A stretch of 30,321 nucleotides of DNA from Paraktedonobacter sp035294465 (GTDB lineage: Bacteria > Chloroflexota > Ktedonobacteria > Ktedonobacterales > Ktedonobacteraceae). The DNA is taken from the NCBI GenBank assembly GCA_035294465.1, contig DATGKW010000040.1:1-30321 (forward strand). The letters run 5' to 3'. The translations under genes and the position numbers were made by a program. Positions 1-8,306 of the stretch are shown here, piece by piece. The stretch's first letter is position 1; each line of letters opens with the position of its first letter. A model generated the notes under the pieces. That model was given only the letters and a program-made list of their open reading frames with translations. It was not told the origin of the DNA and did no database searches.

Positions 1-17
1 TGCAAAGGAGGTATTAA

Positions 18-578
18 ATGTTACAGGAAACTCAGCCTGAGAAGGAACCTGAAACAGCGCCGCAGCCAACAAGCGGCATGGAGTATGGGCGCGAGCAAGG
101 CGGCGAGGAATGGCGCAAAGAATTTCCCTATCCCTGGGATGAGGATGAGATCGTCACCCGGCGCGATACTCTGCGCTTCTTGCTCGCCGGTTCAGGTACG
201 CTTTTCCTTGCTACTGGCGTGCTTGCCATTCTCGGCGCGCTTCCCAAAGGTCCTAACGTCACCGTTGTTCCCATTGCGAGAGTGGGAGAGCTCGCTGAGA
301 ATCAGTGGAAAGTCTTTAATTATCCTGATCAGTATGCGCAGGGTATCTTAATCAATCTGCCGGGGCATGGGCTGGTTGCCTATAGTGATGTTTGCACGCA
401 CCTCTCGTGCGCGGTACTCTATCGGGGAGATGGAACGTTGCATTGTCCCTGTCACGATGGTCTCTTTGATGCGAAAACGGGCGATGCTATTGCTGGCCCA
501 CCGATTCGTCCATTGCCACTGATTCAGCTTGCCATACATGACGGCACCATCTACGCTGTGAAGGAGATAGCGCGATGA
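18..578 (+). CDS. Membrane-anchored Rieske [2Fe-2S] protein
   Basis: Electron-transfer subunit of a quinol-oxidising (bc1/b6f-like) or related membrane complex. The 186-residue protein has a charged N-terminus, an RRD motif at about residues 48-50, one membrane helix at about 52-75 and a C-terminal Rieske domain. Cluster motifs are CTHLSC (C126, H128, C131) and CPCHDGLF (C143, C145, H146). By family knowledge C126, H128, C143 and H146 bind the cluster, and C131 and C145 form the stabilising disulfide. The usual CPCHGS is CPCHDG here. The start at 18 has a strong AAAGGAGG ribosome site. The stop overlaps the next start (ATGA), so the two are translationally coupled. No cytochrome b is in view; it may lie to the left of the window. 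Confidence 0.93.
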   Translation: MLQETQPEKEPETAPQPTSGMEYGREQGGEEWRKEFPYPWDEDEIVTRRDTLRFLLAGSGTLFLATGVLAILGALPKGPNVTVVPIARVGELAENQWKVFNYPDQYAQGILINLPGHGLVAYSDVCTHLSCAVLYRGDGTLHCPCHDGLFDAKTGDAIAGPPIRPLPLIQLAIHDGTIYAVKEIAR

Positions 579-898
579 GCACGCGCAATATAAAAAGATA
601 CGAGCGGAAAGCGAATCCTGATGATCCGCCAGTCCAGCGCCCGCCGCAGGGACCCGGCGGACCCCGGCCTGGTCCCAATTTTCTTGGTCTGGAAGGGCGC
701 ATTGCTATCGTGCAGGGCCAGATCTTTTTGCTGGCAACCATCCTGGCCGTCCAGCTCTGGATTGTCACCGATGCCCTCTACGAACTGCTCTCCGGCCGGG
801 CAGCGAGCCTGGGGTGGTTAGCTCTCGCTAGCGGGATCGGCTTCGCCATCGCGCTGCTCGTTGTCTTCTGGCCTCGCCGGCGCATCATAGAGGAGTAA
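575..898 (+). CDS. Small two-helix membrane protein next to Rieske (DUF6755-like)
   Basis: A 107-residue protein with a basic, proline- and glycine-rich N-terminal 45 residues. Two hydrophobic helices follow (about 50-70 and 78-98), then a short RRR tail. It starts inside the stop codon of the Rieske gene (ATGA overlap), so it is almost certainly co-translated and probably a small subunit or assembly factor of the same membrane complex. The shape recalls the DUF6755 family, but this is from memory of the family and not from a search. No catalytic residues are visible. Confidence 0.8.
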   Translation: MSTRNIKRYERKANPDDPPVQRPPQGPGGPRPGPNFLGLEGRIAIVQGQIFLLATILAVQLWIVTDALYELLSGRAASLGWLALASGIGFAIALLVVFWPRRRIIEE

Positions 899-906
899 AT
901 TACTGC

Positions 907-1644
907 ATGGAGAAAGATTCGCAGAAACAAGACGACCCCCAGATGCTTGAAGCATCGCCGCCGCCTCGCCCGCTTCGTTTCTACCATCGCATTGATCGCG
1001 AACATCCAATTGGCGGCGAGATGTCGGACATTGTGCTTGGTCTGTTCACCCGCCTGCGCCTGCCCTGGCTAACGCAACGCTACTCGCGTGTCCCTGTGCT
1101 GGCTCTTTTCAGCTTCATCAATGGCTGTATTAGCATCGGCATCATGTCCATGCTGGCGCTCGTAACAAGGTCGCCTTTCATCTTTCCCTCGCTCGGCCCG
1201 ACTGCTTTTCTCTTTTTCTACACACCGACAGCTCCCACTGCCTCACCTCGCAACACGATAGTTGGTCACGCCATTGGTGTGCTGGCAGGCTACTTTAGCC
1301 TGTTCGTGACAGGTCTGACCTCAGCAGGCCCCGCGCTGGCCGTTGGTGTGACCTGGCCTCGTGTCTTCGCCGCGGCTCTCTCCCTCGGCCTCACAGCGGG
1401 CTTGATGGTGCTTGCCAGGTCCCCCCATCCGCCAGCGGGCGCGACAACCCTGATCGTCTCGCTCGGCATCCTGGTCAAGCCCTGGCAACTTCTTCTTTTA
1501 ATGATCGCGGTCGTCCTGCTCACACTCCAGGCTCTCGCCATCAATCGGCTGGCCGGCATCCCCTATCCGCTCTGGAATCCCGTGAGAGAGCCAGAAGAAG
1601 GAACAAAGCAGATACGTCCTGGATTTGATGTTAAGAAACGTTGA
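907..1644 (+). CDS. HPP-family integral membrane protein (possible nitrite transporter)
   Basis: A 245-residue protein with a soluble, proline-rich N-terminal 60 residues and four or five membrane helices (about 62-85, 90-108, 118-140, 150-170 and 188-212). The signature HPP tripeptide is at residues 174-176 in the context SPHPPAGAT. HPP proteins of chloroplasts and cyanobacteria have been linked to nitrite transport; whether that holds here is inference. It lies eight bases after the upstream small membrane protein gene, in the same operon. The glp promoter overlaps its stop codon. Confidence 0.85.
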   Translation: MEKDSQKQDDPQMLEASPPPRPLRFYHRIDREHPIGGEMSDIVLGLFTRLRLPWLTQRYSRVPVLALFSFINGCISIGIMSMLALVTRSPFIFPSLGPTAFLFFYTPTAPTASPRNTIVGHAIGVLAGYFSLFVTGLTSAGPALAVGVTWPRVFAAALSLGLTAGLMVLARSPHPPAGATTLIVSLGILVKPWQLLLLMIAVVLLTLQALAINRLAGIPYPLWNPVREPEEGTKQIRPGFDVKKR

Positions 1645-1669
1645 CATCTCTTCAATAAAAATGTATAGT
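1641..1669 (+). promoter_or_regulatory. Sigma-70-type promoter for the glp operon
   Basis: A perfect -35 hexamer TTGACA (1641-1646) is followed by a 17-base spacer and TATAGT (1664-1669), five of six matches to the -10 consensus. It overlaps the last codons of the HPP gene and would start transcription near 1676, giving an 80-base leader before the dehydrogenase gene. Confidence 0.8.
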
Positions 1670-1680
1670 TCCTTCAGAAG

Positions 1681-1697
1681 CCATCATATATTGATGG
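1681..1697. promoter_or_regulatory. Inverted repeat just after the glp start site, candidate operator
   Basis: CCATCA-TATAT-TGATGG is a perfect 6+5+6 inverted repeat about five bases after the predicted transcription start of the glp promoter. This position suits a repressor site. The GlpR-type regulator encoded at 5574-6380 is the obvious candidate ligand, but that link is inference. Confidence 0.5.
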
Positions 1698-1755
1698 AAA
1701 TCTTCCCTGTATTATGGCATGCTCTGGCTGTCCCGCTGAGCAGATTTGAAAAAGT

Positions 1756-3180
1756 ATGGAAACAGGTATGCACCATGTCGATGTGCTCGTCGTCGGTGGT
1801 GGGGTCGTTGGATGCGCTATTCTGCGCGAACTCTCGCGTTATCAAGCGTCTATAGCTCTGGTAGAATGTAACCCTGATATTGGTGAAGGCACGAGCAAAG
1901 CGAATAGCGCGATCATGCACACCGGCTTCGACGCCCCCCCCGGCTCGCTCGAAGCCCGGCTGCTGGCCGAGGCGCGCGGCCTCTGGCCATCCACTATCAA
2001 AGACCTGCACATTCCGCATCTGCCAACGGGCGCTTTGATGCTGGCCCTCACTCCTGAGGACCTCCTGACCATCGAGAACGAGATCCTCCCCAGAGCTGCG
2101 CTCAACGGCGTGGCTTTACAGCGCCTGGCGCGTGAAGAGATCCTGGAAAGCGCTCCGTATGTGAACCCCGAAGTTCTGGGCGGCGTCTTCGTCAAGGGTG
2201 AAGGAGTAATCGACCCTTTCTGGACGACACGAGCCTATTGCGAGAACGCTCTGTGCAACGGCGCTGCCGTCTTTACCGGCGAAGGCGTGAACGAAGTGCG
2301 CGTAGAAGAGCAGCGAGTGCTGGTGCAGACAGACGCGGGACGAGCTTTCGCCGCCTCACTGGTTGTCAACGCGGCGGGCCTGTGGTCCGACGAAATTGCG
2401 CGCCTGGCGGGTGATGTATCATTTACTATCAGGCCACGCAAGGGACAGTTTGTAATTGTCAAGAGGAATGATGGAGTGGGGCAGATTATTCTGCCGGTGC
2501 CCAGCAAAGTTTCTAAGGGCATCCTGGTTACGCCAACTGTCTTCGGAGGCGTTCTGCTAGGACCAACGGCAGAAGATGTGGATGAGAAGACCGACCTGGC
2601 TACGACTGCCGAGGGCTTGCGTATGATACGCGAGGGAGTTCAGAAATATGTGCCGGGCATGGCCAGGGCAGAGAGCATACGCCAGTTTGCTGGCTTGCGC
2701 GCCGTGGGCAGCGAGAACGATTATATCATCCGTCCCTCGACTGCCGGACGGCGCCTGTTACACGTCGCGGGAATCCGCTCAACCGGTCTCTCAGCTTCGC
2801 CGGCGCTTGGCCGCTACGTCAGCCGTCTGGTGCGCGATGAGCTAGGATTGTCCCGACGCGGGGACTTTCAGCCAGAGCTGCCGGCGGCTCCTGCCAATGC
2901 CTGGCAGGATGCAGGCGAGGTTGTTTGTCTTTGTCATTCGATCACGCGCGGCGAGATTCTGGCAGCCTTGCACAACCCTCTGCCTCCAGGCTCGCTGGAT
3001 GGCCTGAAGCGGCGCACCGGGGCAATGTCGGGCGAGTGCCAGGGCAATCTCTGCCTGCCGCGCATCCTGGATCTCTTCCGACAGGAACTAGGATATGATC
3101 CGCTCGTTCTGCCCAAACATCTGCCACAGTCCGCGCCTGTGACCGCGCGCCTTGTAGATATCGCGGCACAGGAAGGTTAG
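1756..3180 (+). CDS. FAD-dependent glycerol-3-phosphate dehydrogenase-like protein with BFD-type [2Fe-2S] domain
   Basis: Likely oxidises glycerol-3-phosphate to dihydroxyacetone phosphate. The 474-residue protein begins with a DAO-type FAD fold (VVGGGVVGCAILREL, residues 12-26) and the conserved ANSAIMHTGFDA segment (49-60) typical of GlpA and related enzymes. A C-terminal BFD-like [2Fe-2S] domain follows, with Cys ligands C391, C393, C428 and C433 (CLC...GECQGNLC). This architecture matches the soluble two-subunit GlpA-type enzymes known from Thermotoga, where a second flavoprotein is encoded next door, as here. There is no membrane anchor (GlpC). A second in-frame ATG at 1768 is an alternative start; neither has a clear ribosome site. 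Specificity for another 2-hydroxyacid cannot be excluded. Confidence 0.85.
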   Translation: METGMHHVDVLVVGGGVVGCAILRELSRYQASIALVECNPDIGEGTSKANSAIMHTGFDAPPGSLEARLLAEARGLWPSTIKDLHIPHLPTGALMLALTPEDLLTIENEILPRAALNGVALQRLAREEILESAPYVNPEVLGGVFVKGEGVIDPFWTTRAYCENALCNGAAVFTGEGVNEVRVEEQRVLVQTDAGRAFAASLVVNAAGLWSDEIARLAGDVSFTIRPRKGQFVIVKRNDGVGQIILPVPSKVSKGILVTPTVFGGVLLGPTAEDVDEKTDLATTAEGLRMIREGVQKYVPGMARAESIRQFAGLRAVGSENDYIIRPSTAGRRLLHVAGIRSTGLSASPALGRYVSRLVRDELGLSRRGDFQPELPAAPANAWQDAGEVVCLCHSITRGEILAALHNPLPPGSLDGLKRRTGAMSGECQGNLCLPRILDLFRQELGYDPLVLPKHLPQSAPVTARLVDIAAQEG

Positions 3181-3183
3181 CAA

Positions 3184-4092
3184 ATGGATAAACCCTACAC
3201 TCTGGCGATTGTCGGGGCTGGCATCAGCGCCTTGAGCGCCCTGCGAGCTGGCTTGAGCAGCGAACGCACGATCCTGCTAGATTACCAGGAGAAGCCGGGC
3301 GGCTTCCTGCGCCCGGCTTTGCCCGCGCGCGGCTTCGAGGATTATGCTACATTGATACAAACAAGCCGGTTGCCGGGGCAGCTAACGGCTTGCTTTAACG
3401 CCACCGCCGTTGGCCTTGCGCCAGCCATCGAGGATGGCGAGCCACACACGCTACTCGTGCGCCATCGCTCAGGTGTCGAGAGAATCCGCGCCTACCGCCT
3501 GCTGCTGGCCTGCGGTGGCCTGGAGCTTACCCGCGAACAGGCGCAGATCCCAGGATCGCGACCCGCTGGCATCATGACGCCTGCCCTCGCGCATCAATTG
3601 CTCAATCGCGGCTACGCGCCCGGCCAGAGGATCGTGGTCTACGGTAGCTCGCGCTATACACTGGCAACCGCGCGGCGTCTGGCCAGAGCCGGGCTTTTCG
3701 TGACGCTTGTTCACTCGCCCGGCTTGCCGGATGCATCCATACTCATTGATCCATCTCCCTCGCTGAACATCCTGCCGCCCGCGCAACTGGTCTCGCTTGC
3801 CGGCTTTCCCCGGCTAGAGCGCCTGACGTTTAGTAGAACGCCGGGCGAGTCTTTTTCTTTGCTGGCCGATACGCTCGTCTATGGAACAGAAATGCGTGCC
3901 AACACGGGCTGGCTCAAGAGTAGTGGCCTCGCACTCAGCGAGCAAGGAGCAATCAAGGTTGATCAGCATTACTTGACGAGCGTGCCAGGCATCTATGCCA
4001 TAGGCACACTTGTCTCTCCTTCACTTGATCATACAGATTCGCTGCGCATGGGAAGGGAATTTGCAGCACTTTTCTCTGAAGGCTCTTTATGA
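3184..4092 (+). CDS. Pyridine nucleotide-disulfide oxidoreductase-like flavoprotein (GlpB-like partner)
   Basis: A 302-residue two-dinucleotide-fold oxidoreductase. An FAD motif GAGISALSALRAG lies at about residues 12-24, an NAD(P)-type motif YGSSRYTLATARRLARAG in the middle, and a C-terminal IYAIGTLVSPSLDHTDSLRMGR segment resembles the FAD-binding end of the family. It is clearly shorter than the usual 400 or so residues, and no CxxC redox pair is visible, so it probably works as an electron-transfer partner of the upstream dehydrogenase rather than as a disulfide reductase. It starts three bases after the upstream stop and its TGA overlaps the glycerol kinase ATG. The pair resembles the dehydrogenase plus flavoprotein arrangement of Thermotoga, but without the small DUF1667 protein. 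Confidence 0.8.
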   Translation: MDKPYTLAIVGAGISALSALRAGLSSERTILLDYQEKPGGFLRPALPARGFEDYATLIQTSRLPGQLTACFNATAVGLAPAIEDGEPHTLLVRHRSGVERIRAYRLLLACGGLELTREQAQIPGSRPAGIMTPALAHQLLNRGYAPGQRIVVYGSSRYTLATARRLARAGLFVTLVHSPGLPDASILIDPSPSLNILPPAQLVSLAGFPRLERLTFSRTPGESFSLLADTLVYGTEMRANTGWLKSSGLALSEQGAIKVDQHYLTSVPGIYAIGTLVSPSLDHTDSLRMGREFAALFSEGSL

Positions 4093-5573
4093 AGACACAA
4101 TCGGCCATTCTAGCCATTGACCAGGGCACCACGCGCACGAAAGCCCTGATCTTCGACGCGCAGGCTCATTGCCTGGCAAAGGCCTCGAGCGAGATCCCGC
4201 TAACCTATCCATGTCCGGGCTGGGTCGAGCAGGACCCGCGCGTCTTGCTGAACAGCGTGTTAGAGAATGTCCGCGCAGCTCTGAATGCCACGCGGGCCAG
4301 GATTGTAGCCTGTGGCCTGGCCAATCAGGGCGAGACGGTGATGATCTGGCGCAAGTCGGACGGGCAGCCACTCTACCCGGCGATTAGCTGGCAGGATCGG
4401 CGAACCGCTGCCTTCTGCGCAAGGCTCGCGGAGAGCGACGAGGGACGCTTCATCTCTGAGCATACCGGCTTGCCACTTGATCCCTATTTCTCCGCTACCA
4501 AACTGCGCTGGCTGCTGGATAACGTGCCGGAAGCGCGTGCTCTGGCTGCACGGGGCAATCTGCTGGCCGGAACCACCGATTCCTGGCTGCTTTGGAACCT
4601 CACTGGCCAGCACTTGACCGACGATGCCACGGCCTCGCGCACGATGCTCTACAATCCACGCCTGCGAGCCTGGGACCAGGACGTGCTCGAAATGCTGAAT
4701 ATTCCGCGCTCGATCCTGCCCGCGATCAGACCCACCTGCTCGTCTTTTGGCACCATACGCGCCGATCTCTCAGGGCAGGTTATCCCTGTGAGCGCCGCGA
4801 TTGTCGATCAGCAAGGGGCATTGTTCGGGCAGGTCTGCTTCGCGCCCGGCGATGTGAAAGTGACCTATGGCACCGGCGCGTTCATCTTGCTCAATACCGG
4901 TCGGACGCTGCCCGCTTCACAACACGGCCTTGTGCCAACCGTAGCCTGGACGCTGGATAACGAAACCTCCTACGCGCTCGATGGCGGTATCTACGTCGCC
5001 GGGGCTGCGGTCCAATGGCTGCGCGACGGCCTGGGCATTATCTCCCACGTCGAAGAGTCCCAGGCTCTGGCCGAGTCGGTGCCGGACAACGGAGGCGTCT
5101 TCTTCGTACCCGCCCTGACCGGTCTGGCCGCGCCCTACTGGGATAGCTCTGCTCGTGGAGCGCTTCTCGGCCTGACACGCGGCACCACACGTGCCCATAT
5201 CGTGCGCGCAACTCTAGAGGGAGTTGCTTTCCGTACCCGTGACATACTTGAAGCTATGACCCGCGATACCGGGCGGTCCATACGCGGCATCAAAGTCGAT
5301 GGTGGCGCCTCTGCGAACCACTTCCTCATGCGGGTCCTGGCCGACATATCCGGCGTCGAGGTGCGCGTCTCTGCCATCCAGGAAACTACCTCGCTCGGTG
5401 TGGCCTTTCTGGCCGGCCTGGGCAGCGGCCTCTGGCGGAGTCAGGCCGAACTATCTGCGCTCTGGCACGCCTCCGCCGTCTACGCGCCGCGTCCCAGCTC
5501 TGGCTACGCGGATCTCTATCCTCGCTGGCTTGAAGCGATTGAGCGTTCGCGAGGCTGGGCGAAGGACGTTTGA
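4089..5573 (+). CDS. glpK: Glycerol kinase (FGGY carbohydrate kinase)
   Basis: Phosphorylates glycerol with ATP to glycerol-3-phosphate, the substrate of the enzymes encoded upstream. The 494-residue length fits the family. N-terminal phosphate loop AIDQGTTRTKALIFD (about residues 9-23), then ISWQDRR, DPYFSATKLRW, DDATASRTMLYNP and the DQQGALFG segment containing the likely catalytic Asp. The FGGY signature region reads VTYGTGAFILLNTG, and the C-terminal ATP-binding motif is VDGGASANHFLM. These match GlpK better than xylulokinase. Its ATG overlaps the previous stop (ATGA). Its stop abuts the stop of the opposite regulator gene, the two together reading TGATCA, with no room for an intergenic terminator. 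Confidence 0.92.
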   Translation: MKTQSAILAIDQGTTRTKALIFDAQAHCLAKASSEIPLTYPCPGWVEQDPRVLLNSVLENVRAALNATRARIVACGLANQGETVMIWRKSDGQPLYPAISWQDRRTAAFCARLAESDEGRFISEHTGLPLDPYFSATKLRWLLDNVPEARALAARGNLLAGTTDSWLLWNLTGQHLTDDATASRTMLYNPRLRAWDQDVLEMLNIPRSILPAIRPTCSSFGTIRADLSGQVIPVSAAIVDQQGALFGQVCFAPGDVKVTYGTGAFILLNTGRTLPASQHGLVPTVAWTLDNETSYALDGGIYVAGAAVQWLRDGLGIISHVEESQALAESVPDNGGVFFVPALTGLAAPYWDSSARGALLGLTRGTTRAHIVRATLEGVAFRTRDILEAMTRDTGRSIRGIKVDGGASANHFLMRVLADISGVEVRVSAIQETTSLGVAFLAGLGSGLWRSQAELSALWHASAVYAPRPSSGYADLYPRWLEAIERSRGWAKDV

Positions 5574-6380
5574 TCACGCCAGTAGCAGCTTGACCCCCGC
5601 TTCCTCCAACTCGCGCCTCGCGCCTTCGTCGATTTCGTGATTGGTAACGATCAGATCGACCTCGGAGAGCGGGGCCACACGGGTGAACATGACCTTGCCG
5701 AATTTGGTGTGGTCGGCCACCACAATCCTTTCACGGGCACACTCGAACATCGCACGTTTAGTTCCAGCCTCGTCAAAATTGAATTCGGTCAATCCATGCT
5801 CTAAAGTAATGCCGCCTACGCCGATAAAGGCTTTATCCACTTGGAACGAGCGCAGGGTCTGCTCGGTCAGGTGCCCGACCATAGAAAGTTCGCTGGAGCG
5901 CAGCTTGCCGCCGACGACGATGACCTGGATTGCCGGTTGGTTTGCCAGTTCCAGAGCTGCACGCAGGTTCGTCACTAGCACGGTCAGGTTGCGTTTACCC
6001 TTCAAAGCGCGGGCGATTTCCAGCGTGGTGGTGCCAACATCCAGGATGATGCTTTCGCCATCTGTAATCAGCTCGACCGCCTTCAGGGCAATACGTCGTT
6101 TTTCCGGGGAAAGTTGCGACTCACGGGCGCTGAAAGGCGGTTCGTAGCTAGCTCCGCGCACACTGATAGCTCCGCCATGCACGCGCCGGATCAGTCCTTC
6201 CTGCTCCAGCTCCTGCAAATCGCGCATGATCGTAATTAAGGAGACCTCAAAGCGCTGAGCCAGGTCGCGCACGGAAGCTACGCCGCTGGCTTCGACATCT
6301 TTGAAAATGTGCTGGCGCCGCTCCTGGGCGAGCATTTTGCTCTCTCTACTTACTTTCTCTTCCATGTTTCTGCATCCCAA
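5574..6380 (-). CDS. DeoR/GlpR-family transcriptional repressor
   Basis: A 268-residue regulator with an N-terminal DeoR winged helix (LAQERRQHIFKDVEASG, then VSLITIMRDLQELEQEGLIRRVHGGA) and a C-terminal sugar-phosphate sensor domain of the DeoRC type (ILDVGTTTLEIARAL, then VDKAFIGVGGI). Because it is tail to tail with the glycerol operon, a role as GlpR-like repressor responding to glycerol-3-phosphate is the best inference. Start choice is open: a TTG at 6380 has AGGAG eleven bases upstream, while ATG codons at 6365 and 6335 have poorer ribosome sites. The conserved domain itself begins near MLAQERRQ (6335). Confidence 0.9.
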   Translation of the reverse strand: MGCRNMEEKVSRESKMLAQERRQHIFKDVEASGVASVRDLAQRFEVSLITIMRDLQELEQEGLIRRVHGGAISVRGASYEPPFSARESQLSPEKRRIALKAVELITDGESIILDVGTTTLEIARALKGKRNLTVLVTNLRAALELANQPAIQVIVVGGKLRSSELSMVGHLTEQTLRSFQVDKAFIGVGGITLEHGLTEFNFDEAGTKRAMFECARERIVVADHTKFGKVMFTRVAPLSEVDLIVTNHEIDEGARRELEEAGVKLLLA

Positions 6381-6438
6381 TGCAATTTCTTCTCCTGATG
6401 CGGGTCGCGGTGGGCAACTCCGCCAGCACTGTGAGGAG

Positions 6439-6468
6439 ATTGTACATCTAAAAGCCGCAAGAGGTCAA
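6439..6468 (-). promoter_or_regulatory. Promoter for the DeoR/GlpR regulator gene
   Basis: On the minus strand TTGACC (plus 6463-6468) is followed by 18 bases and TACAAT (plus 6439-6444). It lies about 60 bases upstream of the TTG start of the regulator, and no other match nearby is as good. Confidence 0.5.
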
Positions 6469-6498
6469 GTCTACATTTAGAACTTTCTCAGAACATTC

Positions 6499-6527
6499 TT
6501 GTGGTATAGTTTTCTATATGATATAGA
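6499..6527 (+). promoter_or_regulatory. Candidate promoter and overlapping palindrome upstream of the carboxylesterase gene
   Basis: TTGTGG (6499-6504), a 17-base spacer and TATAGA (6522-6527) form a plausible sigma-70 promoter. A perfect palindrome CTATAT-G-ATATAG (6514-6526) overlaps the spacer and -10. A second small inverted repeat TATAG-tttt-CTATA (6505-6518) shares an arm with it. The overlap suggests repressor control. A strong AAAGGAG at 6540-6546 has no start codon at usable distance; the gene uses AAAGGA at 6568-6573. Confidence 0.45.
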
Positions 6528-6583
6528 TTCTCCAAAGATAAAGGAGATATACTGTCGGCATACGAGAAAGGAAATAATTACCG

Positions 6584-8110
6584 ATGGATGTCATTGTTGA
6601 AACTACTGCTGGCAAGCTGCGCGGGACCAGCGTCAATTACTCCATCCTTCGTTTCACCGGCATCCCCTATGGAGCGCCAACGGGCGGGCAGAACCGTTTT
6701 CGCCCACCTGTCAGTCCTCAACCCTGGGCGGGAGTGCGCGACGCGCTCGCATTTGGAAGTAGCAGCCCGCAGCCGCAGGGAGGAATGAGCCGCCTGCGAG
6801 CGATCATTGGCGAGGGACCGCCTGAGCCAGAAAGCGAAGATTGCCTGTATCTCAATGTATGGACGCCGGCGGTAGGAGATGGCGGCAAGCGACCGGTGCT
6901 GTTCTGGTGTCATGGCGGCGGATTTACTATGGGTTCGGGTTCGGCAGGCTTTTATCATGGGACAAACCTGGCACATCGGGGAGATGCCGTCGTTGTCACT
7001 GTCAATCACCGCCTCGGCCCGCTCGGCTATTGCTACCTGGGCGACCTGGCGGGTGAGGAGTACGCCGCGTCGGGCAACGTAGGCATGCTCGATCTGGTTG
7101 CGGCGCTGGAGTGGGTGCGCGATAATATCGCGGCCTTTGGCGGCAACCCCGGCAACGTCACCATCTTCGGCGAATCTGGCGGCGGCGCCAAAGTCAGCGC
7201 ATTGATGGCCATACCTGCTGCAGCCGGTCTCTTCCACCGGGCAATTATTCAGAGCGGTCCGGGTCTGCGCATGATGACGCGCGCAAAGGCGACAGAAAAT
7301 GCAGAGAAGCTGTTGAAGGCACTCGGACTCTCTGCCGGCGAAGTGGATAAACTGTGTACCGTGCCGGTTGAACAAATCTTTGAGGCCAACGGCAAAATCA
7401 ATGCTCGTGTCCCCCTCGGCGGCTGGAGTCCGGTCGTCGATGGTCAGGTGCTTCCACGCCATCCTTTCGAGCCGGACGCGCCTGCGATCTCAGCCAGTGT
7501 GCCACTCATCATTGGCACGAACAAGGACGAAGCAGCGCTCTTCCTGCTGGCCGACGCGGAAGCGAACGAGCTCGATGAAGCGGGACTTCACAGGCGCGTC
7601 CAGGTTGTCATGAGAGACGCTACCGATACATTGCTCGCAGCCTATCGCCGCGCCTACCCACAGGCGTCGCCCCGCGATCTCCTGATCTCTATCATGAGCG
7701 ACCGCATGATGCGCATGCATTCGATTACTCTGGCCGAGCGTAAACACGCGCAGGGAGCTGCTCCGGCCTTCATGTACCTGTTCACCTGGGAGACGCCCGT
7801 CTTGAACGGGAGACTGAAGTCATGCCACGCCCTCGAAATTCCGTTTGTGTTCGATAATCTTGCACGAGCCAGGCGATTCATCGGCGATGGACCAGAATGC
7901 GCGGCTCTTGCGGAGCGTATGAGCGAAACCTGGCTGGCCTTCGCCCGCGACGGGGTGCCGGCCTATCGCAACCTGCCCGCCTGGCCTGCCTACGACCCAC
8001 AAGCGCGGGCTACTATGATCTTCGATCAAACGTGCCGTGTGGAAAACGATCCCGGCGGCGAGCTGCGCAGAGTCTGGGATGGCGTACCTATTCCATCTCT
8101 GAGCGAGTAA
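6584..8110 (+). CDS. Type B carboxylesterase (alpha/beta hydrolase, para-nitrobenzyl esterase-like)
   Basis: Hydrolyses carboxylic esters; probably cytoplasmic, since no signal peptide is visible. The 508-residue length fits the family. Signature EDCLYLNVWTP lies at about residues 85-95, the oxyanion-hole HGGGF at about 110-114, and the nucleophile elbow FGESGGGAK carries Ser198. The remaining triad members are likely Glu316 (NKDEAALF) and His415 (CHALEIPF), in the order and spacing seen in bacterial para-nitrobenzyl esterases. It is preceded by its own candidate promoter and followed by a 196-base gap with hairpins, so it is probably monocistronic. The natural substrate cannot be told. Confidence 0.92.
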   Translation: MDVIVETTAGKLRGTSVNYSILRFTGIPYGAPTGGQNRFRPPVSPQPWAGVRDALAFGSSSPQPQGGMSRLRAIIGEGPPEPESEDCLYLNVWTPAVGDGGKRPVLFWCHGGGFTMGSGSAGFYHGTNLAHRGDAVVVTVNHRLGPLGYCYLGDLAGEEYAASGNVGMLDLVAALEWVRDNIAAFGGNPGNVTIFGESGGGAKVSALMAIPAAAGLFHRAIIQSGPGLRMMTRAKATENAEKLLKALGLSAGEVDKLCTVPVEQIFEANGKINARVPLGGWSPVVDGQVLPRHPFEPDAPAISASVPLIIGTNKDEAALFLLADAEANELDEAGLHRRVQVVMRDATDTLLAAYRRAYPQASPRDLLISIMSDRMMRMHSITLAERKHAQGAAPAFMYLFTWETPVLNGRLKSCHALEIPFVFDNLARARRFIGDGPECAALAERMSETWLAFARDGVPAYRNLPAWPAYDPQARATMIFDQTCRVENDPGGELRRVWDGVPIPSLSE

Positions 8111-8207
8111 GAGTGTCTGTGCCGCTGCTCCACGGGGGATAGCGGCATGGCGTACAACTGATGCTCAAATCAGTTCCTCGAGTCCACGGCGTACTTTGTC
8201 AGCAGTG

Positions 8208-8259
8208 GGCAAGGGAAATCACGCGAGTAAACAGGCGGCTGAACGCGTTCTCCCTTGCC
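8208..8259. promoter_or_regulatory. Leader/operator region with inverted repeats before the peptidase operon
   Basis: The gap from 8111 to 8306 holds several inverted repeats. TGCCGCT (8120-8126) pairs with AGCGGCA (8141-8147). AACTGA (8156-8161) pairs with TCAGTT (8170-8175). The longest arm pair is GGCAAGGGA (8208-8216) with TCCCTTGCC (8251-8259), a perfect 9-base pair. Between the last two arms sits the 10-base palindrome GAACGCGTTC (8241-8250). The first two hairpins may end the esterase transcript, although neither has a T-run. The last looks like a leader structure or operator of the downstream operon. No convincing promoter hexamers were found. Confidence 0.35.
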
Positions 8260-8306
8260 AGTAGACTCATGTTTATGGTACGTTTCTTAAAAAGGAGGAA
8301 CTGCGC

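Noticed and set aside
1716..1730. TGGCATGCTCTGGCT as a sigma-54 -24/-12 site before the glp operon
   Set aside because: The second GC is one base too close, and a near-consensus sigma-70 promoter is present just upstream.
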